A stretch of DNA of 64,000 bases from Verrucomicrobiaceae bacterium. GTDB taxonomy: Bacteria > Verrucomicrobiota > Verrucomicrobiia > Verrucomicrobiales > Verrucomicrobiaceae. Positions 9,195 through 17,408 of this stretch are shown here, one piece after another. The notes below the pieces were generated by a model, which was not told where the DNA came from, searched no databases, and was given only the letters and a program-made list of their open reading frames with translations. Where the stretch lies: the NCBI GenBank assembly GCA_027490195.1, contig JAIXYN010000058.1:88693-152692 (forward strand), written 5' to 3'. Position numbers and translations under genes: made by a program. How positions within the stretch are numbered: position 1 is the first letter of the stretch; each line of letters begins with the position of its first letter.

Positions 9195-9904
9195 TGAAAT
9201 TAGTCCTCCGAGCCTTCGAAGTTTTGTCATGGTCGGTACTGCTCCTGTGCGGTTCGTCATGTGCGATTCCTTGGGGTAATCTGCCCTCGACAACTTACCG
9301 GGGCAGAGTCGTGCATGACGAACTTGGGACAGGCATTGCAAATGCCACTATCACAGCATCTCGACCCTGCGTTCGAAGCAGCCTATGGCCAATGATTCGG
9401 CCTGAGGAGATCGCCACTACGAAAAGCGATGAGCATGGATTTTTTTCAATGACGACAAGTAAGGGTTATGCCACGCAGATCATGACCCGTTCCAGCGATC
9501 TGAAACTGTTTGGTCGCATTGAACTTTCGCGCAAACATGCCGATCCGCTTGAGCTACGAGTGAGCGCGGAACTGCAATCTATTGCCCATTACAACTTTGG
9601 GGGAAGTCCAGTGGATGGAAACTCACTACCTTCAAAGACCGCCGAAGCCGCTATTAGACGCTTGGTGAGGTACATTTCGGCTCATCCGGGCGCGTCTCTC
9701 AAATCCTTGAGTCAGTACAACAAGCAAGGGGTAATCTCAGACAGTGAATTATCAGTTTTTGAGTCTGCACCTGTTCACTATTTCGGTCCTCATTCTCTGG
9801 TCGAATATCAGTGGGGACGCCAAGCGTTCTTGATAACTGATCAAAACACCCAAATTCGTTTCGTTTCGCCGCGTATATCTTTAACAGAAAGCATCCCCCT
9901 ATGA
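9194..9904 (+). CDS. Putative lipoprotein of unknown function, embedded in the DUF1592-DUF1552 operon
   Basis: 236 residues. The N-terminus is hydrophobic and ends in a Cys (LLLCGSSC), an imperfect lipobox. A stretch around residues 35-100 (YRGRVVHDELGTGIANATI, then a Phe-rich strand) resembles a carboxypeptidase-regulatory-like beta sandwich. The rest has no recognised motif. The base composition is clearly more A/T-rich than both flanking genes. The start overlaps the upstream stop (TAATG at 9192-9196) and its stop overlaps the next start (ATGA at 9901-9904), so translation is coupled on both sides. DUF1592 and DUF1552 genes usually sit next to each other, so this gene looks like an insertion. 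Confidence 0.75.
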   Translation: MKLVLRAFEVLSWSVLLLCGSSCAIPWGNLPSTTYRGRVVHDELGTGIANATITASRPCVRSSLWPMIRPEEIATTKSDEHGFFSMTTSKGYATQIMTRSSDLKLFGRIELSRKHADPLELRVSAELQSIAHYNFGGSPVDGNSLPSKTAEAAIRRLVRYISAHPGASLKSLSQYNKQGVISDSELSVFESAPVHYFGPHSLVEYQWGRQAFLITDQNTQIRFVSPRISLTESIPL

Positions 9905-11220
9905 ACCTTTCCCGTCGCAAATTTCTCCGTGGCACCGGTGTCGCCCTTGGCCTGCCGTGGTTTGAATCGATCAGCTCCTTCGGCGCCGAAGCGGTCAAGA
10001 ACAACACCGCTCCACGCCGTCTCGCCGTGTGCTTCACCGGTAACGGGGTCAATCCACACCACTGGGGTGCCACGCAGGGCCCTGCTGGCATGGAGTTCAT
10101 GAAATCGCTCTCGCCGCTGGAGCCGCTGAAGAAGCACATCAGCGTCTTCAAAGGCCTGTGGAATCCGACCACCGTGGAAGGTGAAGGCGGTCACTATCCG
10201 AAGATGAACGTGCTCTGCGGTCTCAAGGTGAAGAAGACCACCACCGACGTCGAAGTCGGCACCACAATGGACCAGCTCGTCGCGGCACAAACGGGCAAAT
10301 TCACACCCATGCCAAGCGTCGTGCTCGGCACCGAGCGCCCCAGCTACAGCACGGATTCCGGCTTCACCTCGATCTACTCCGCCTATATTTCCTGGAGCAC
10401 ACCCACCACCCCTGCACCGAAGGAAATCTTCCCGCAGCAGGCTTTTGACCAGCTCTTTGACGACGGCAGCAAACGCAAGCGTGACAAGAGCATCCTCGAC
10501 CTCGTGCTCGAAGACGCCGGTGCGCTGAAGCCCAAGCTCAGCCAGCGCGACAAACAGAAGCTCGACGAATACCTCACCTCCGTGCGTGAGATCGAGCAGC
10601 GCGTGGAACTGGCCGAAAAAATCAGCCAGGCCGAAACCAGCGGTGCTGGCTGGCAGCCCACCGTGAAGGTGCCCACCATGCAGCGTCCCGGTGCCGGTAT
10701 CCCCACCAGCGCGGAAGATCATCTGCGCCTCATGTTCGACATCATGCTCCTCGCCTTCCAGATGGACCGCACCCGCGTGGCCACGTTCATGATGAACAAC
10801 GACCTCTCCAACATGCGCTTCCCCAGCCTGGAAGGCATCAGCGGCGGCATTCACGAGCTCTCCCACCACGCCAATGACGAGCACCGCCTCGACATGTACC
10901 AGCGCGTGAACCAGCACCAGGTGAAGCTCTGGGGCGAGTTCCTCGGCAAAATGCAGGCCACCAACGAAGGCGAGCGCACCCTGCTCGAAAACAGCATGAT
11001 CATGCTCACCAGCAGCCTCTTCGATGGCAACGCCCACGATTCACGCCAGCTCCCCGTCGTCCTCGCCGGCGGCGGTGGCGGCACCATCCAGGGCGGCCGT
11101 CTCCACGACCTCAGCGCCGACCCCAATCGCAAACTCTGCCGCCTCCACATCGCTCTCATGGACCGCATGGGCCTCCATGTGGGCCACTTCGGCGATGCGG
11201 AGAACGCGCTGGCGATTTAG
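9901..11220 (+). CDS. DUF1552 family protein, Tat-exported
   Basis: 439 residues. The N-terminal twin-arginine signal is SRRKFLRGTGVALGLPW. The body is the DUF1552 family (PF07586), with LAVCFTGNGVNPHHW near the start, a central helical section (LDEYLTSVREIEQRVE) and GGIHELSHH in the C-terminal part. It resembles DUF1501 in general layout, and its activity is unknown. DUF1552 proteins are usually encoded directly after the DUF1592-type multidomain protein, and the same order holds here except for the small lipoprotein gene between them. Start 9901 overlaps that gene's stop by 4 nt (ATGA). Confidence 0.92.
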   Translation: MNLSRRKFLRGTGVALGLPWFESISSFGAEAVKNNTAPRRLAVCFTGNGVNPHHWGATQGPAGMEFMKSLSPLEPLKKHISVFKGLWNPTTVEGEGGHYPKMNVLCGLKVKKTTTDVEVGTTMDQLVAAQTGKFTPMPSVVLGTERPSYSTDSGFTSIYSAYISWSTPTTPAPKEIFPQQAFDQLFDDGSKRKRDKSILDLVLEDAGALKPKLSQRDKQKLDEYLTSVREIEQRVELAEKISQAETSGAGWQPTVKVPTMQRPGAGIPTSAEDHLRLMFDIMLLAFQMDRTRVATFMMNNDLSNMRFPSLEGISGGIHELSHHANDEHRLDMYQRVNQHQVKLWGEFLGKMQATNEGERTLLENSMIMLTSSLFDGNAHDSRQLPVVLAGGGGGTIQGGRLHDLSADPNRKLCRLHIALMDRMGLHVGHFGDAENALAI

Positions 11221-11260
11221 TCAGGCTGTCTCTCTGGATCGCTTCTGGCGAAGTGCAGCC

Positions 11261-14200
11261 TCACTCCTTCGTGATCGTCTCATCAAGGTTCAGCAGCACG
11301 CGCGCGATCAAAGTATGCGAGTCGATTTCACCCGCCTTGGGCTGGTGTCGCTTGAGCATGTCCATCAGCAAAGCCATTTCTTTCGCAGTCGGCTGGCGGC
11401 CCGTGCAGAGCTGAAAACCGTAGGCAATGTGGGAGGCATCATCGCTGCCACCCTCTTTCCACATGCGTTCGCCCAAGGCTTTGGCGGCGGCCATGCTCAT
11501 CGTTTCATTCAGCGTCATCAGAGCCTGCAGCGGCGTGTTGCTCTTGGAGCGGCGGATGCACGCGCTCTCCCCATTCGGTACATCAAAAGTGCTCAAAAAC
11601 GGATACGGCGTGCTGCGGCGGCGGAAGACATACACGCTGCGGCGGAACTGGCTCTCATCCTCATCCACCTTCCACGGGAAGGGCGCGTAGCTCGCGGGCT
11701 TTTCAAACAAATGCGCCGGTGCAGGCGGCATCACGGGGCGGCCACCGATGGTAGGATTGAGCAGACCGCTCGCGGCAAGCTGGATGTCGCGTACGACTTC
11801 CCCCTCCACACGGAAGCGCGGGCCACGCGCCAGCAGGCGGTTGTAGGGGTCACGCTCCAAAAGCTCAGGCGTCACCTTGCTGGACTGCTGATAAGTCTCG
11901 CTGCTGGTGATGAGGCGCAGCAGATGCTTCGTGCTCCAGCCGTGCTCCATGAAATCGACCGCAAGCCAGTCGAGCAACGCAGGATGGCTCGGCGGCGAGC
12001 CCTGCGTGCCGAAATCTTCAGCGGTCTCCACCAGCCCCGTGCCAAAGCAGGCCTGCCAAACGCGGTTCACATAAGCACGGGCGGTGGTGGGTGATTTTTT
12101 ATCCACCAGCCATTTGGCAAAAGTCAGGCGCGATCCATCCGCATTCTTCGGCAGCGGATTCAGCACGGCAGGCACCCCGGCGGTCACGCGGTTGTCTGGC
12201 TTGAGAAAATCGCCGCGCTTGAGCACCGAGGTCATGCGCGGTTCCGCGCGCGGGTCCAGCGTCAGGGTGGTGGTTCCTTCGGGGTGCTGCTTCCAGACCG
12301 ATTCAATTTCGTCATTCACCGGCTGCCACTCGGCCACGGTGGTGCGGAAGGAGGTGAACTCGGACTTCTTTCCATAGAGCGGATCAGCCTCGGCATTTGG
12401 CGCATCCGTCACACTGATGCGATACCGCCCGAGGTTCATCGTCTGCAGATCATCGCTGTTCCAGCCGCCATGCTTCATGCTTAGTGTCACGCTCAGTTCG
12501 CTGTCAGGCTTGAGTTCGACCGGCTTCTCCAAAACGAAGACCGCATTGCGCGGCACATTGCGCCGTCCAGGTCCGGCATTAATACCCCAGGCAGTGTCCG
12601 CTTTACCATCAATCGCATACGCGATTGGCCCCGTGACACGCTTGTCTTTCGTCAGATCCTGATCGCGCGCAAAGGGGGCGAGCGGCGAGTTTTCCGGCTC
12701 GCCATAGTCGGCGGTGGCTTTGACAAACTTCAGCTTCGTCATCTTGCCGTCGATCTTCATCTCGGCGCTGAACTCCGTCAGCGCCGCCGTGCCTTTTTGC
12801 GAACGTCCCGGGCCATACGCAGGCAGATTGGGGTCATTCATCAGTTCAAGGCGGAAGGCGCTGATGGTGCGTGGCGCATTCTGCTGTAGTGCGACCGTCC
12901 CGGTTGCACTCGGCAAGCCAGAGGCTTGCCCTACCGACTTCACCGCAAACTTCACATCACCCTTCGTCGGCGCGTAACCTTGCGCGAGGATGCTCCCATC
13001 TGGCTGTCGCAGCGCCTTCTCTCCCCCTGAGGGATCGTCCTCAAAGGCCAGCGTATGCCACTGCGGCTGCGCAGCTTTCACACCCGCCACCCACGCGTTC
13101 ATCCTATCCTGCCAGTCAGCGTGATCATGCTTCAGCTTTGCTTCCAGCTCGGCCGTGCGCGTGAGCACCTGCGCGCGCTGCATCTGCTCGCTGGCGGTGT
13201 ACACCACGCGCCAGGGCTCGTTGTCATTGTTGAGGAAGGCAAACATGCGGTAGTACTCCTCCTGCGAGATAGGGTCGTACTTGTGGTTGTGGCACTGCGT
13301 GCAGCCAATGGTGAGCCCAAGCACGCTTTTGCCGATCGTGTCCATGCGGTCAAACATTGACTCCATGCGGAACTGCTCCGGGTCCACACCACCCTCCTCA
13401 TTCACCATCGTGTTGCGCAGGAATCCGGTGGCCACGATCTGGTCCTGCGTGGCCTGGGGCAACTCGTCTCCGGCAAGCTGCTGAATGATGAACTGATCAT
13501 ACGGCAGGTCGCGGTTGTAGGCGCTGATGACCCAGTCACGGTAAAACCAAATGAAGCGCATCGGGTCCTTTTCGTAGCCATTGCTGTCCGCGTAATGCGC
13601 CGCATCCAGCCAGTGCCGCGCCCAGCGTTCCCCGAAGTGCTGGCTGCCGAGCAGCGCAGACGCCACACGCTGAATGCTCGCAGCAGGGTCTTTGCGGTAC
13701 GCAGTGGCAAAGGTTCGGATCTCCAGCGGCGTCGGCGGCAAACCCGTGAGATCCAGGTGAAGTCGGCGCAGCAGCGTTTCAGGGGCTGCTGGGGGCGAAG
13801 GCTGCAGCCCTTCCTTCGCCAGACGCTCACGGATGAAAGCATCGATGGGATGCTTCGCCGTCGCAGGCACGGGTGGCCGCACGGGCGGCTTGAAGGCCCA
13901 GTGGTCGGTCTTCCGCTCGATGCTCACACTCGCGCTGTCAGGCCAGACGGCCCCGGCATTGATCCACTCCTTCAGCTTCCCGATCTCCTCCGCACTCAGC
14001 GGGTCACCCTTGCGCGGCATGCGCATTTTCGGGTTCGTGCCCAGCACCGCGTGCATCAGGCGGCTGTCATCCGCTTTGCCGGGGACAATGGCCACGCCAA
14101 AGTCGCCGCCCTTCAGCGCGCTCGGTTTGTTGTCCAGCCGAAAGGCCGCCTCCTGCTTATGTCCGCCATGGCATTGGTAGCAGTGCTCGCTGAAGATCGG

Positions 14201-14305
14201 CTGGATGTCCCGCACGAAATCGACCGCCGCAGAGGCAGGTGCGGTCATTAGCAGCAGGAGAAGGGCAGGGGAGCTTTTCACGAGATAATTACGCACATCC
14301 TGCAT
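11261..14305 (-). CDS. PSCyt1/DUF1549/DUF1553 (PSD1) multidomain protein
   Basis: 1014 residues. A signal peptide (ALLLLLMTAPASA) is followed by a PSCyt1 CxxCH (C42, C45, H46 in HCYQCHGGH), DUF1549 (HPIDAFIRERL to FGERWARHWLDAAHYAD, ending with a second CxxCH in GCTQCHNHKYDP), a middle carbohydrate-binding-like region, and C-terminal DUF1553 (RLTFAKWLVD, then SPPSHPALLDWLA, LRLITSSETYQQSS). It is typical of the phylum; the role is unknown, thought to be periplasmic. Residues about 456-466 (VGQASGLPSAT) are encoded by an in-frame palindromic repeat. Its usual operon partner DUF1501 is not adjacent but lies beyond a plus-strand block. Confidence 0.92.
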   Translation of the reverse strand: MQDVRNYLVKSSPALLLLLMTAPASAAVDFVRDIQPIFSEHCYQCHGGHKQEAAFRLDNKPSALKGGDFGVAIVPGKADDSRLMHAVLGTNPKMRMPRKGDPLSAEEIGKLKEWINAGAVWPDSASVSIERKTDHWAFKPPVRPPVPATAKHPIDAFIRERLAKEGLQPSPPAAPETLLRRLHLDLTGLPPTPLEIRTFATAYRKDPAASIQRVASALLGSQHFGERWARHWLDAAHYADSNGYEKDPMRFIWFYRDWVISAYNRDLPYDQFIIQQLAGDELPQATQDQIVATGFLRNTMVNEEGGVDPEQFRMESMFDRMDTIGKSVLGLTIGCTQCHNHKYDPISQEEYYRMFAFLNNDNEPWRVVYTASEQMQRAQVLTRTAELEAKLKHDHADWQDRMNAWVAGVKAAQPQWHTLAFEDDPSGGEKALRQPDGSILAQGYAPTKGDVKFAVKSVGQASGLPSATGTVALQQNAPRTISAFRLELMNDPNLPAYGPGRSQKGTAALTEFSAEMKIDGKMTKLKFVKATADYGEPENSPLAPFARDQDLTKDKRVTGPIAYAIDGKADTAWGINAGPGRRNVPRNAVFVLEKPVELKPDSELSVTLSMKHGGWNSDDLQTMNLGRYRISVTDAPNAEADPLYGKKSEFTSFRTTVAEWQPVNDEIESVWKQHPEGTTTLTLDPRAEPRMTSVLKRGDFLKPDNRVTAGVPAVLNPLPKNADGSRLTFAKWLVDKKSPTTARAYVNRVWQACFGTGLVETAEDFGTQGSPPSHPALLDWLAVDFMEHGWSTKHLLRLITSSETYQQSSKVTPELLERDPYNRLLARGPRFRVEGEVVRDIQLAASGLLNPTIGGRPVMPPAPAHLFEKPASYAPFPWKVDEDESQFRRSVYVFRRRSTPYPFLSTFDVPNGESACIRRSKSNTPLQALMTLNETMSMAAAKALGERMWKEGGSDDASHIAYGFQLCTGRQPTAKEMALLMDMLKRHQPKAGEIDSHTLIARVLLNLDETITKE
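12912..12930. repeat. In-frame palindromic element inside the DUF1553 gene
   Basis: Perfect 8-bp arms GGCAAGCC (12912-12919) and GGCTTGCC (12923-12930) with loop AGA. It encodes GQASGLP on the minus strand. A hairpin with the same GGCTTG/CAAGCC core occurs between genes at 33595-33612. Confidence 0.7.
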
Positions 14306-14358
14306 GCGAAATCAGCGCCTGCCGCATGGAGAATGCTGTCGGGCAGGAGCTTCGTCGC

Positions 14359-15546
14359 TCAGCGGACTTCGACTCCTGTCCTCGGAGGTAATGGATCTGG
14401 GGAAACCGCCCGGCGGCTGTCCATCCTGACTTCGGAGGCATCAGCCACAGCGGATGCTTTTTTGCCACTCATGGCGGAGGCTGAGTACACTCCGGGCACG
14501 AATTTCTGAATGACGGACCAGACGAAAAATCCGACCACCGTGAGTGCGGCGATCTTTAACAGCACTGTGGCCAGCACACGGCTGCGGGACGGTTTTTTTG
14601 GGACGGCTGCCAGTGGAAGTGAGGCAGCAGCAGGCACTGATGCAGCTTTGGTCAAAACGGGCCGGGGCTTCAGCGACTTGGATGTGAGATGCGTTGTCTT
14701 GGCACCCGGTGCCATCACAGGGGGCTGCTTGGTCTCGTAGGTGCTGCCTTCAGGCATGCTCTGTAGCAGTACTTTCAGCGCCAGCGACACCGACTTTGGG
14801 CGCTGCTGTGGCACCAGGCTCAGCAGCCATGCCAGCCAGTCGCGCAGCGGCTGGTCCAGGTCCGGCCGCAGATGCTCCAGCAGTTCGCAGGCGTCAAAGG
14901 CCTGCCAGTCCTGCAAGATTTCCTCCACCGTTGTTCCCAGTGTCGGTGAGGTGTTTGTGGCGATGCAGAACAAACTGCCCGCCGCCGTGAACAGATCGCT
15001 CTGCATCGTCGGTGCGCCGCCCGCGTGAAGCTCCGGTGCACGAAACCACAGCGTCTCCGGCGGCTGGGTCTGCCGGGCTAGTGAGAGGCCCCAGTCCTGC
15101 ACCTGGAGAAACAAACCGCCACCGGGATGATCAGCGATGATGAGATTGCTCGGCTTGGGGTCGCCGTGGGGCTGCCGCAGTTCCTCACCCACCTGCAGCG
15201 CCTGCATGAGCTGCACCGCCAGCATCCGCACATCCTTGGGCGAAGGTCTGTGCTCGGCGTCAAAGGACCGGCCATTCATTCCGGGCATGAATTCAGAAAC
15301 GAAGGCAAACTCATCCTCCGTGGGCAGCAGCGTGATGAGACGCGCAATGTGCGGATGCCGCATCTGCATGAGTGAGGGAGCCATCTGCTGGATGCGATCC
15401 CGATCCAGCGGACACACCGTTTCGTGGTCCTCCAGCAGCGCTTTGATCAGCACCTTGCGCCCCGTCCTCGGCTCCACTCCGCGATAGACTTTGGCAGAGG
15501 GCCCTGCGGCGATGATCTTTTCGGGCTGAAACTGGTCGGGGTGCAT
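14359..15546 (-). CDS. Protein-kinase-like membrane protein (degenerate kinase domain)
   Basis: 395 residues. An N-terminal serine/threonine-kinase-like domain (about 5-265) keeps the beta3 Lys (K35 in VLIKAL), an HGDxKPSN catalytic loop (H127-N134, with D129 present but HRD changed to HGD) and a DWG in place of DFG (D151). The glycine loop is poor (AAGPSAKVYRG), and an APE-like RAPEL follows. A Pro/Ala/Lys-rich linker leads to one transmembrane helix (about 325-348) and a short tail. It may be a weakly active kinase or a pseudokinase scaffold. ATG 15546 is used; an upstream TTG at 15555 is less likely. It is monocistronic and divergent from proC. Confidence 0.75.
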   Translation of the reverse strand: MHPDQFQPEKIIAAGPSAKVYRGVEPRTGRKVLIKALLEDHETVCPLDRDRIQQMAPSLMQMRHPHIARLITLLPTEDEFAFVSEFMPGMNGRSFDAEHRPSPKDVRMLAVQLMQALQVGEELRQPHGDPKPSNLIIADHPGGGLFLQVQDWGLSLARQTQPPETLWFRAPELHAGGAPTMQSDLFTAAGSLFCIATNTSPTLGTTVEEILQDWQAFDACELLEHLRPDLDQPLRDWLAWLLSLVPQQRPKSVSLALKVLLQSMPEGSTYETKQPPVMAPGAKTTHLTSKSLKPRPVLTKAASVPAAASLPLAAVPKKPSRSRVLATVLLKIAALTVVGFFVWSVIQKFVPGVYSASAMSGKKASAVADASEVRMDSRRAVSPDPLPPRTGVEVR

Positions 15547-15646
15547 TGTTAACAACGATTTCGATCATCATCGCAAAATCCGGTGGCCAAACGCAAGACA
15601 AGATTGGCGTACTTGCACCTCGCCGCATCTGCCCCAAAGTCGCCCC

Positions 15647-16450
15647 ATGATGAAACTCGGACTCATAGGCTGTGGAAAAATGGGCGGCGCTCTCCTGCGC
15701 GGCGTGGAGCAGGCGCTTGGCAAATCCAGCCTCAATGTGGCCCTCAGCGATGTCATGCCCGAGGCCGTGAACGCCCTCCGCAAATGCCTCGCCTGCAAAA
15801 CCATCACCGGCACCCCTGCGGAAGTGGCGGCAGCATCAGACGTCATCATCCTCGCCGTGAAACCCGGCGATATGAAGCCCCTGTGCGAGGCCCTCTCCCA
15901 GGTCAAAGGCTCGCGCCTCTACCTCAGCATCGCCGCAGGCATCTCATTGGCCAATCTTGAAACTTGGCTCGGCGGCAAGCAGCGCGTCATTCGCAGCATG
16001 CCCAACACTCCGGCCCTCGTCGGCAAAGGAGCCGCTGCCTTCGCACGCGGCAGCAAGGCCACCCCCAAGGACGCCGCCCTCGCGGACAAGATTCTCGGAG
16101 CCGTCGGCACTGCGGATGAAGTCGCCGAAAAGCTGCTCGATGCCGTCACCGGCCTCTCCGGCAGCGGCCCCGCCTATGTTTACACCGTCATCGAAGCACT
16201 CGCCGACGGCGGCGTCCTCATGGGCCTGCCACGCGCAGCCGCTCTGCGCCTCGCGGCTCAAACCGTCGCCGGTGCCGCAGAAATGGTCCTCACCAGCGGC
16301 AAACACCCCGCGTCCCTGCGCGATGAAGTCACCAGCCCCGGCGGCACCACCATCGCCGGCCTCGAAAAACTCGAGCAGCACGGCCTCCGCAACGCCATGA
16401 TCCAAGCCGTCCGCGCCGCCACCGAAAAAAGCAAAGCGCTCGGGGTCTAG
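15647..16450 (+). CDS. proC: Pyrroline-5-carboxylate reductase
   Basis: 267 residues, the normal length for ProC. It reduces 1-pyrroline-5-carboxylate to proline with NAD(P)H, the last step of proline synthesis, in the cytoplasm. The N-terminal Rossmann motif is LGLIGCGKMGGALLRG. The family signature lies in the C-terminal helical dimerisation domain (ALADGGVLMGLPRAAALRLAAQT, and SPGGTTIAGLEKLE near the end), and MPNTPALVGKG is the conserved central motif. The start is ATG 15647, immediately followed by a second ATG. It stands alone between a divergent kinase-like gene and a repeat-rich gap. Confidence 0.96.
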   Translation: MMKLGLIGCGKMGGALLRGVEQALGKSSLNVALSDVMPEAVNALRKCLACKTITGTPAEVAAASDVIILAVKPGDMKPLCEALSQVKGSRLYLSIAAGISLANLETWLGGKQRVIRSMPNTPALVGKGAAAFARGSKATPKDAALADKILGAVGTADEVAEKLLDAVTGLSGSGPAYVYTVIEALADGGVLMGLPRAAALRLAAQTVAGAAEMVLTSGKHPASLRDEVTSPGGTTIAGLEKLEQHGLRNAMIQAVRAATEKSKALGV

Positions 16451-16470
16451 GCCAGGCCTCCGGGAAGCAC

Positions 16471-16490
16471 GATAGGCACTCCTGCCTGTC
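16471..16490. repeat. Palindromic element, intergenic copy of the one inside the NLR gene
   Basis: Eight base pairs (one G-T) close a CTCC loop at 16479-16482. The 14-nt core AGGCACTCCTGCCT (16474-16487) is identical to 21192-21205 inside the TIR-NACHT gene. Confidence 0.75.
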
Positions 16491-16650
16491 GATCAGCGCC
16501 CCCGCAAGCTCCCTCGCCTACGCTCCGCCTCAACCCAGCCGCCAGCAAGATCAGTCCAAAGCCCGGCGGCGTTCGAAAACCCGTGCTGACTGGCCCCAAG
16601 TCATTGCCATTCACGGCAGGCAGGCATCATCCCCTCCGAAAGCCCGTAGG

Positions 16651-16740
16651 GCTGGCACAACGGTAGCCGTGGGTGCCAACCCACGGAACCGCATCATCCA
16701 TGTTTCCCAAATATCGTGGAACCGCGTAGCGGTGGCACAA
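16651..16740. repeat. Dispersed palindromic repeat, copy 1
   Basis: It contains a CCGTGGG/CCCACGG inverted repeat (starting near 16667) and, at 16714-16740, a 27-mer with an inner CCGCGTAGCGG palindrome that is identical to 58551-58577. The 5' parts of the two copies are also about 90% alike. Confidence 0.85.
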
Positions 16741-16914
16741 AACGCCGCCATACCCATGGGCAAGTCAAGGTCGTGGCCAGACCAGCAGGAAAGAGAACCA
16801 AGACCTAGCAAACCTGAGCGCAACGGCCGAGAACCACCGTAAGGCAGCCAGACGAAGTCAAACAGACAGGCCAATCCGCCCACCGCACTCCCCAACCCAC
16901 CGCCTGCGCTAAAA

Positions 16915-17277
16915 TCAAAACGCCGGCTTGAAATACCCCAGATACGCCAGCGCAGCACCCACGATCGCAGCGATCAGCACCACCAGCGGCGCGGCGATCA
17001 CACGGCGCTTTGCCAGCACCGGCAGGAAGCCCAGCACCAGCCAGAGCACCATCTTCGCGATCACCCAAGGCTGCGTGTAAAGGGAAGGCGACCCCTCAGG
17101 CAGTCCCTTGGACATCTTCGCCAGCATGCCAAAGGCAGAGACGAAGCTGATCACCAGACCAATGCCATGCCACATCATGGCCTTCTTGGCACCTTCGCTG
17201 GAGAACAGACCGCCAAAGCCAATGAAAACAAGGATCAGGCCGATGAGATGCAGGTAATGATAGAACGGGAGAGACAT
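16915..17277 (-). CDS. Small integral membrane protein of unknown function
   Basis: 120 residues, predicted to cross the membrane four times (about 6-24, 33-52, 70-88, 93-113) with short loops. No cofactor or catalytic motif is visible, although His residues (H6, H9, and H36 in MMWHG) lie at the membrane ends. The start MSLPFYHY at 17277 was preferred to 17313. It follows the TIR-NACHT-WD40 gene on the same strand with 131 nt between them, so co-transcription is possible, but the protein looks like a housekeeping-type conserved membrane protein and not an NLR effector. Confidence 0.7.
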   Translation of the reverse strand: MSLPFYHYLHLIGLILVFIGFGGLFSSEGAKKAMMWHGIGLVISFVSAFGMLAKMSKGLPEGSPSLYTQPWVIAKMVLWLVLGFLPVLAKRRVIAAPLVVLIAAIVGAALAYLGYFKPAF

Positions 17278-17408
17278 GGCGGACTCTGTGGCCCAAAGAA
17301 CCGCCTCACACAAGTGCCGTAATGGTCAGAAATCAAAGTTGCCTTGTTGCGCCGCAACAAGGGCAGGATCCCCCGGTCCCACCCCTCCCACAGGCACCGG
17401 CCCATCCC

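Larger units (their letters stand above)
16451..16914. other. Intergenic region made largely of dispersed repeats
   Basis: No convincing gene is seen in these 464 nt between the convergent genes proC and the small membrane protein. Two palindromic elements are recognisable (16471-16490 and 16651-16740, listed separately). The open frames here translate into low-complexity or repeat-derived peptides. Confidence 0.6.

Noticed and set aside
16915..17277. Small membrane gene as a possible effector partner of the NLR
   Set aside because: It lies 131 nt downstream, has no pore or toxin features, and looks like a conserved membrane protein. The NLR already carries its own TIR effector.
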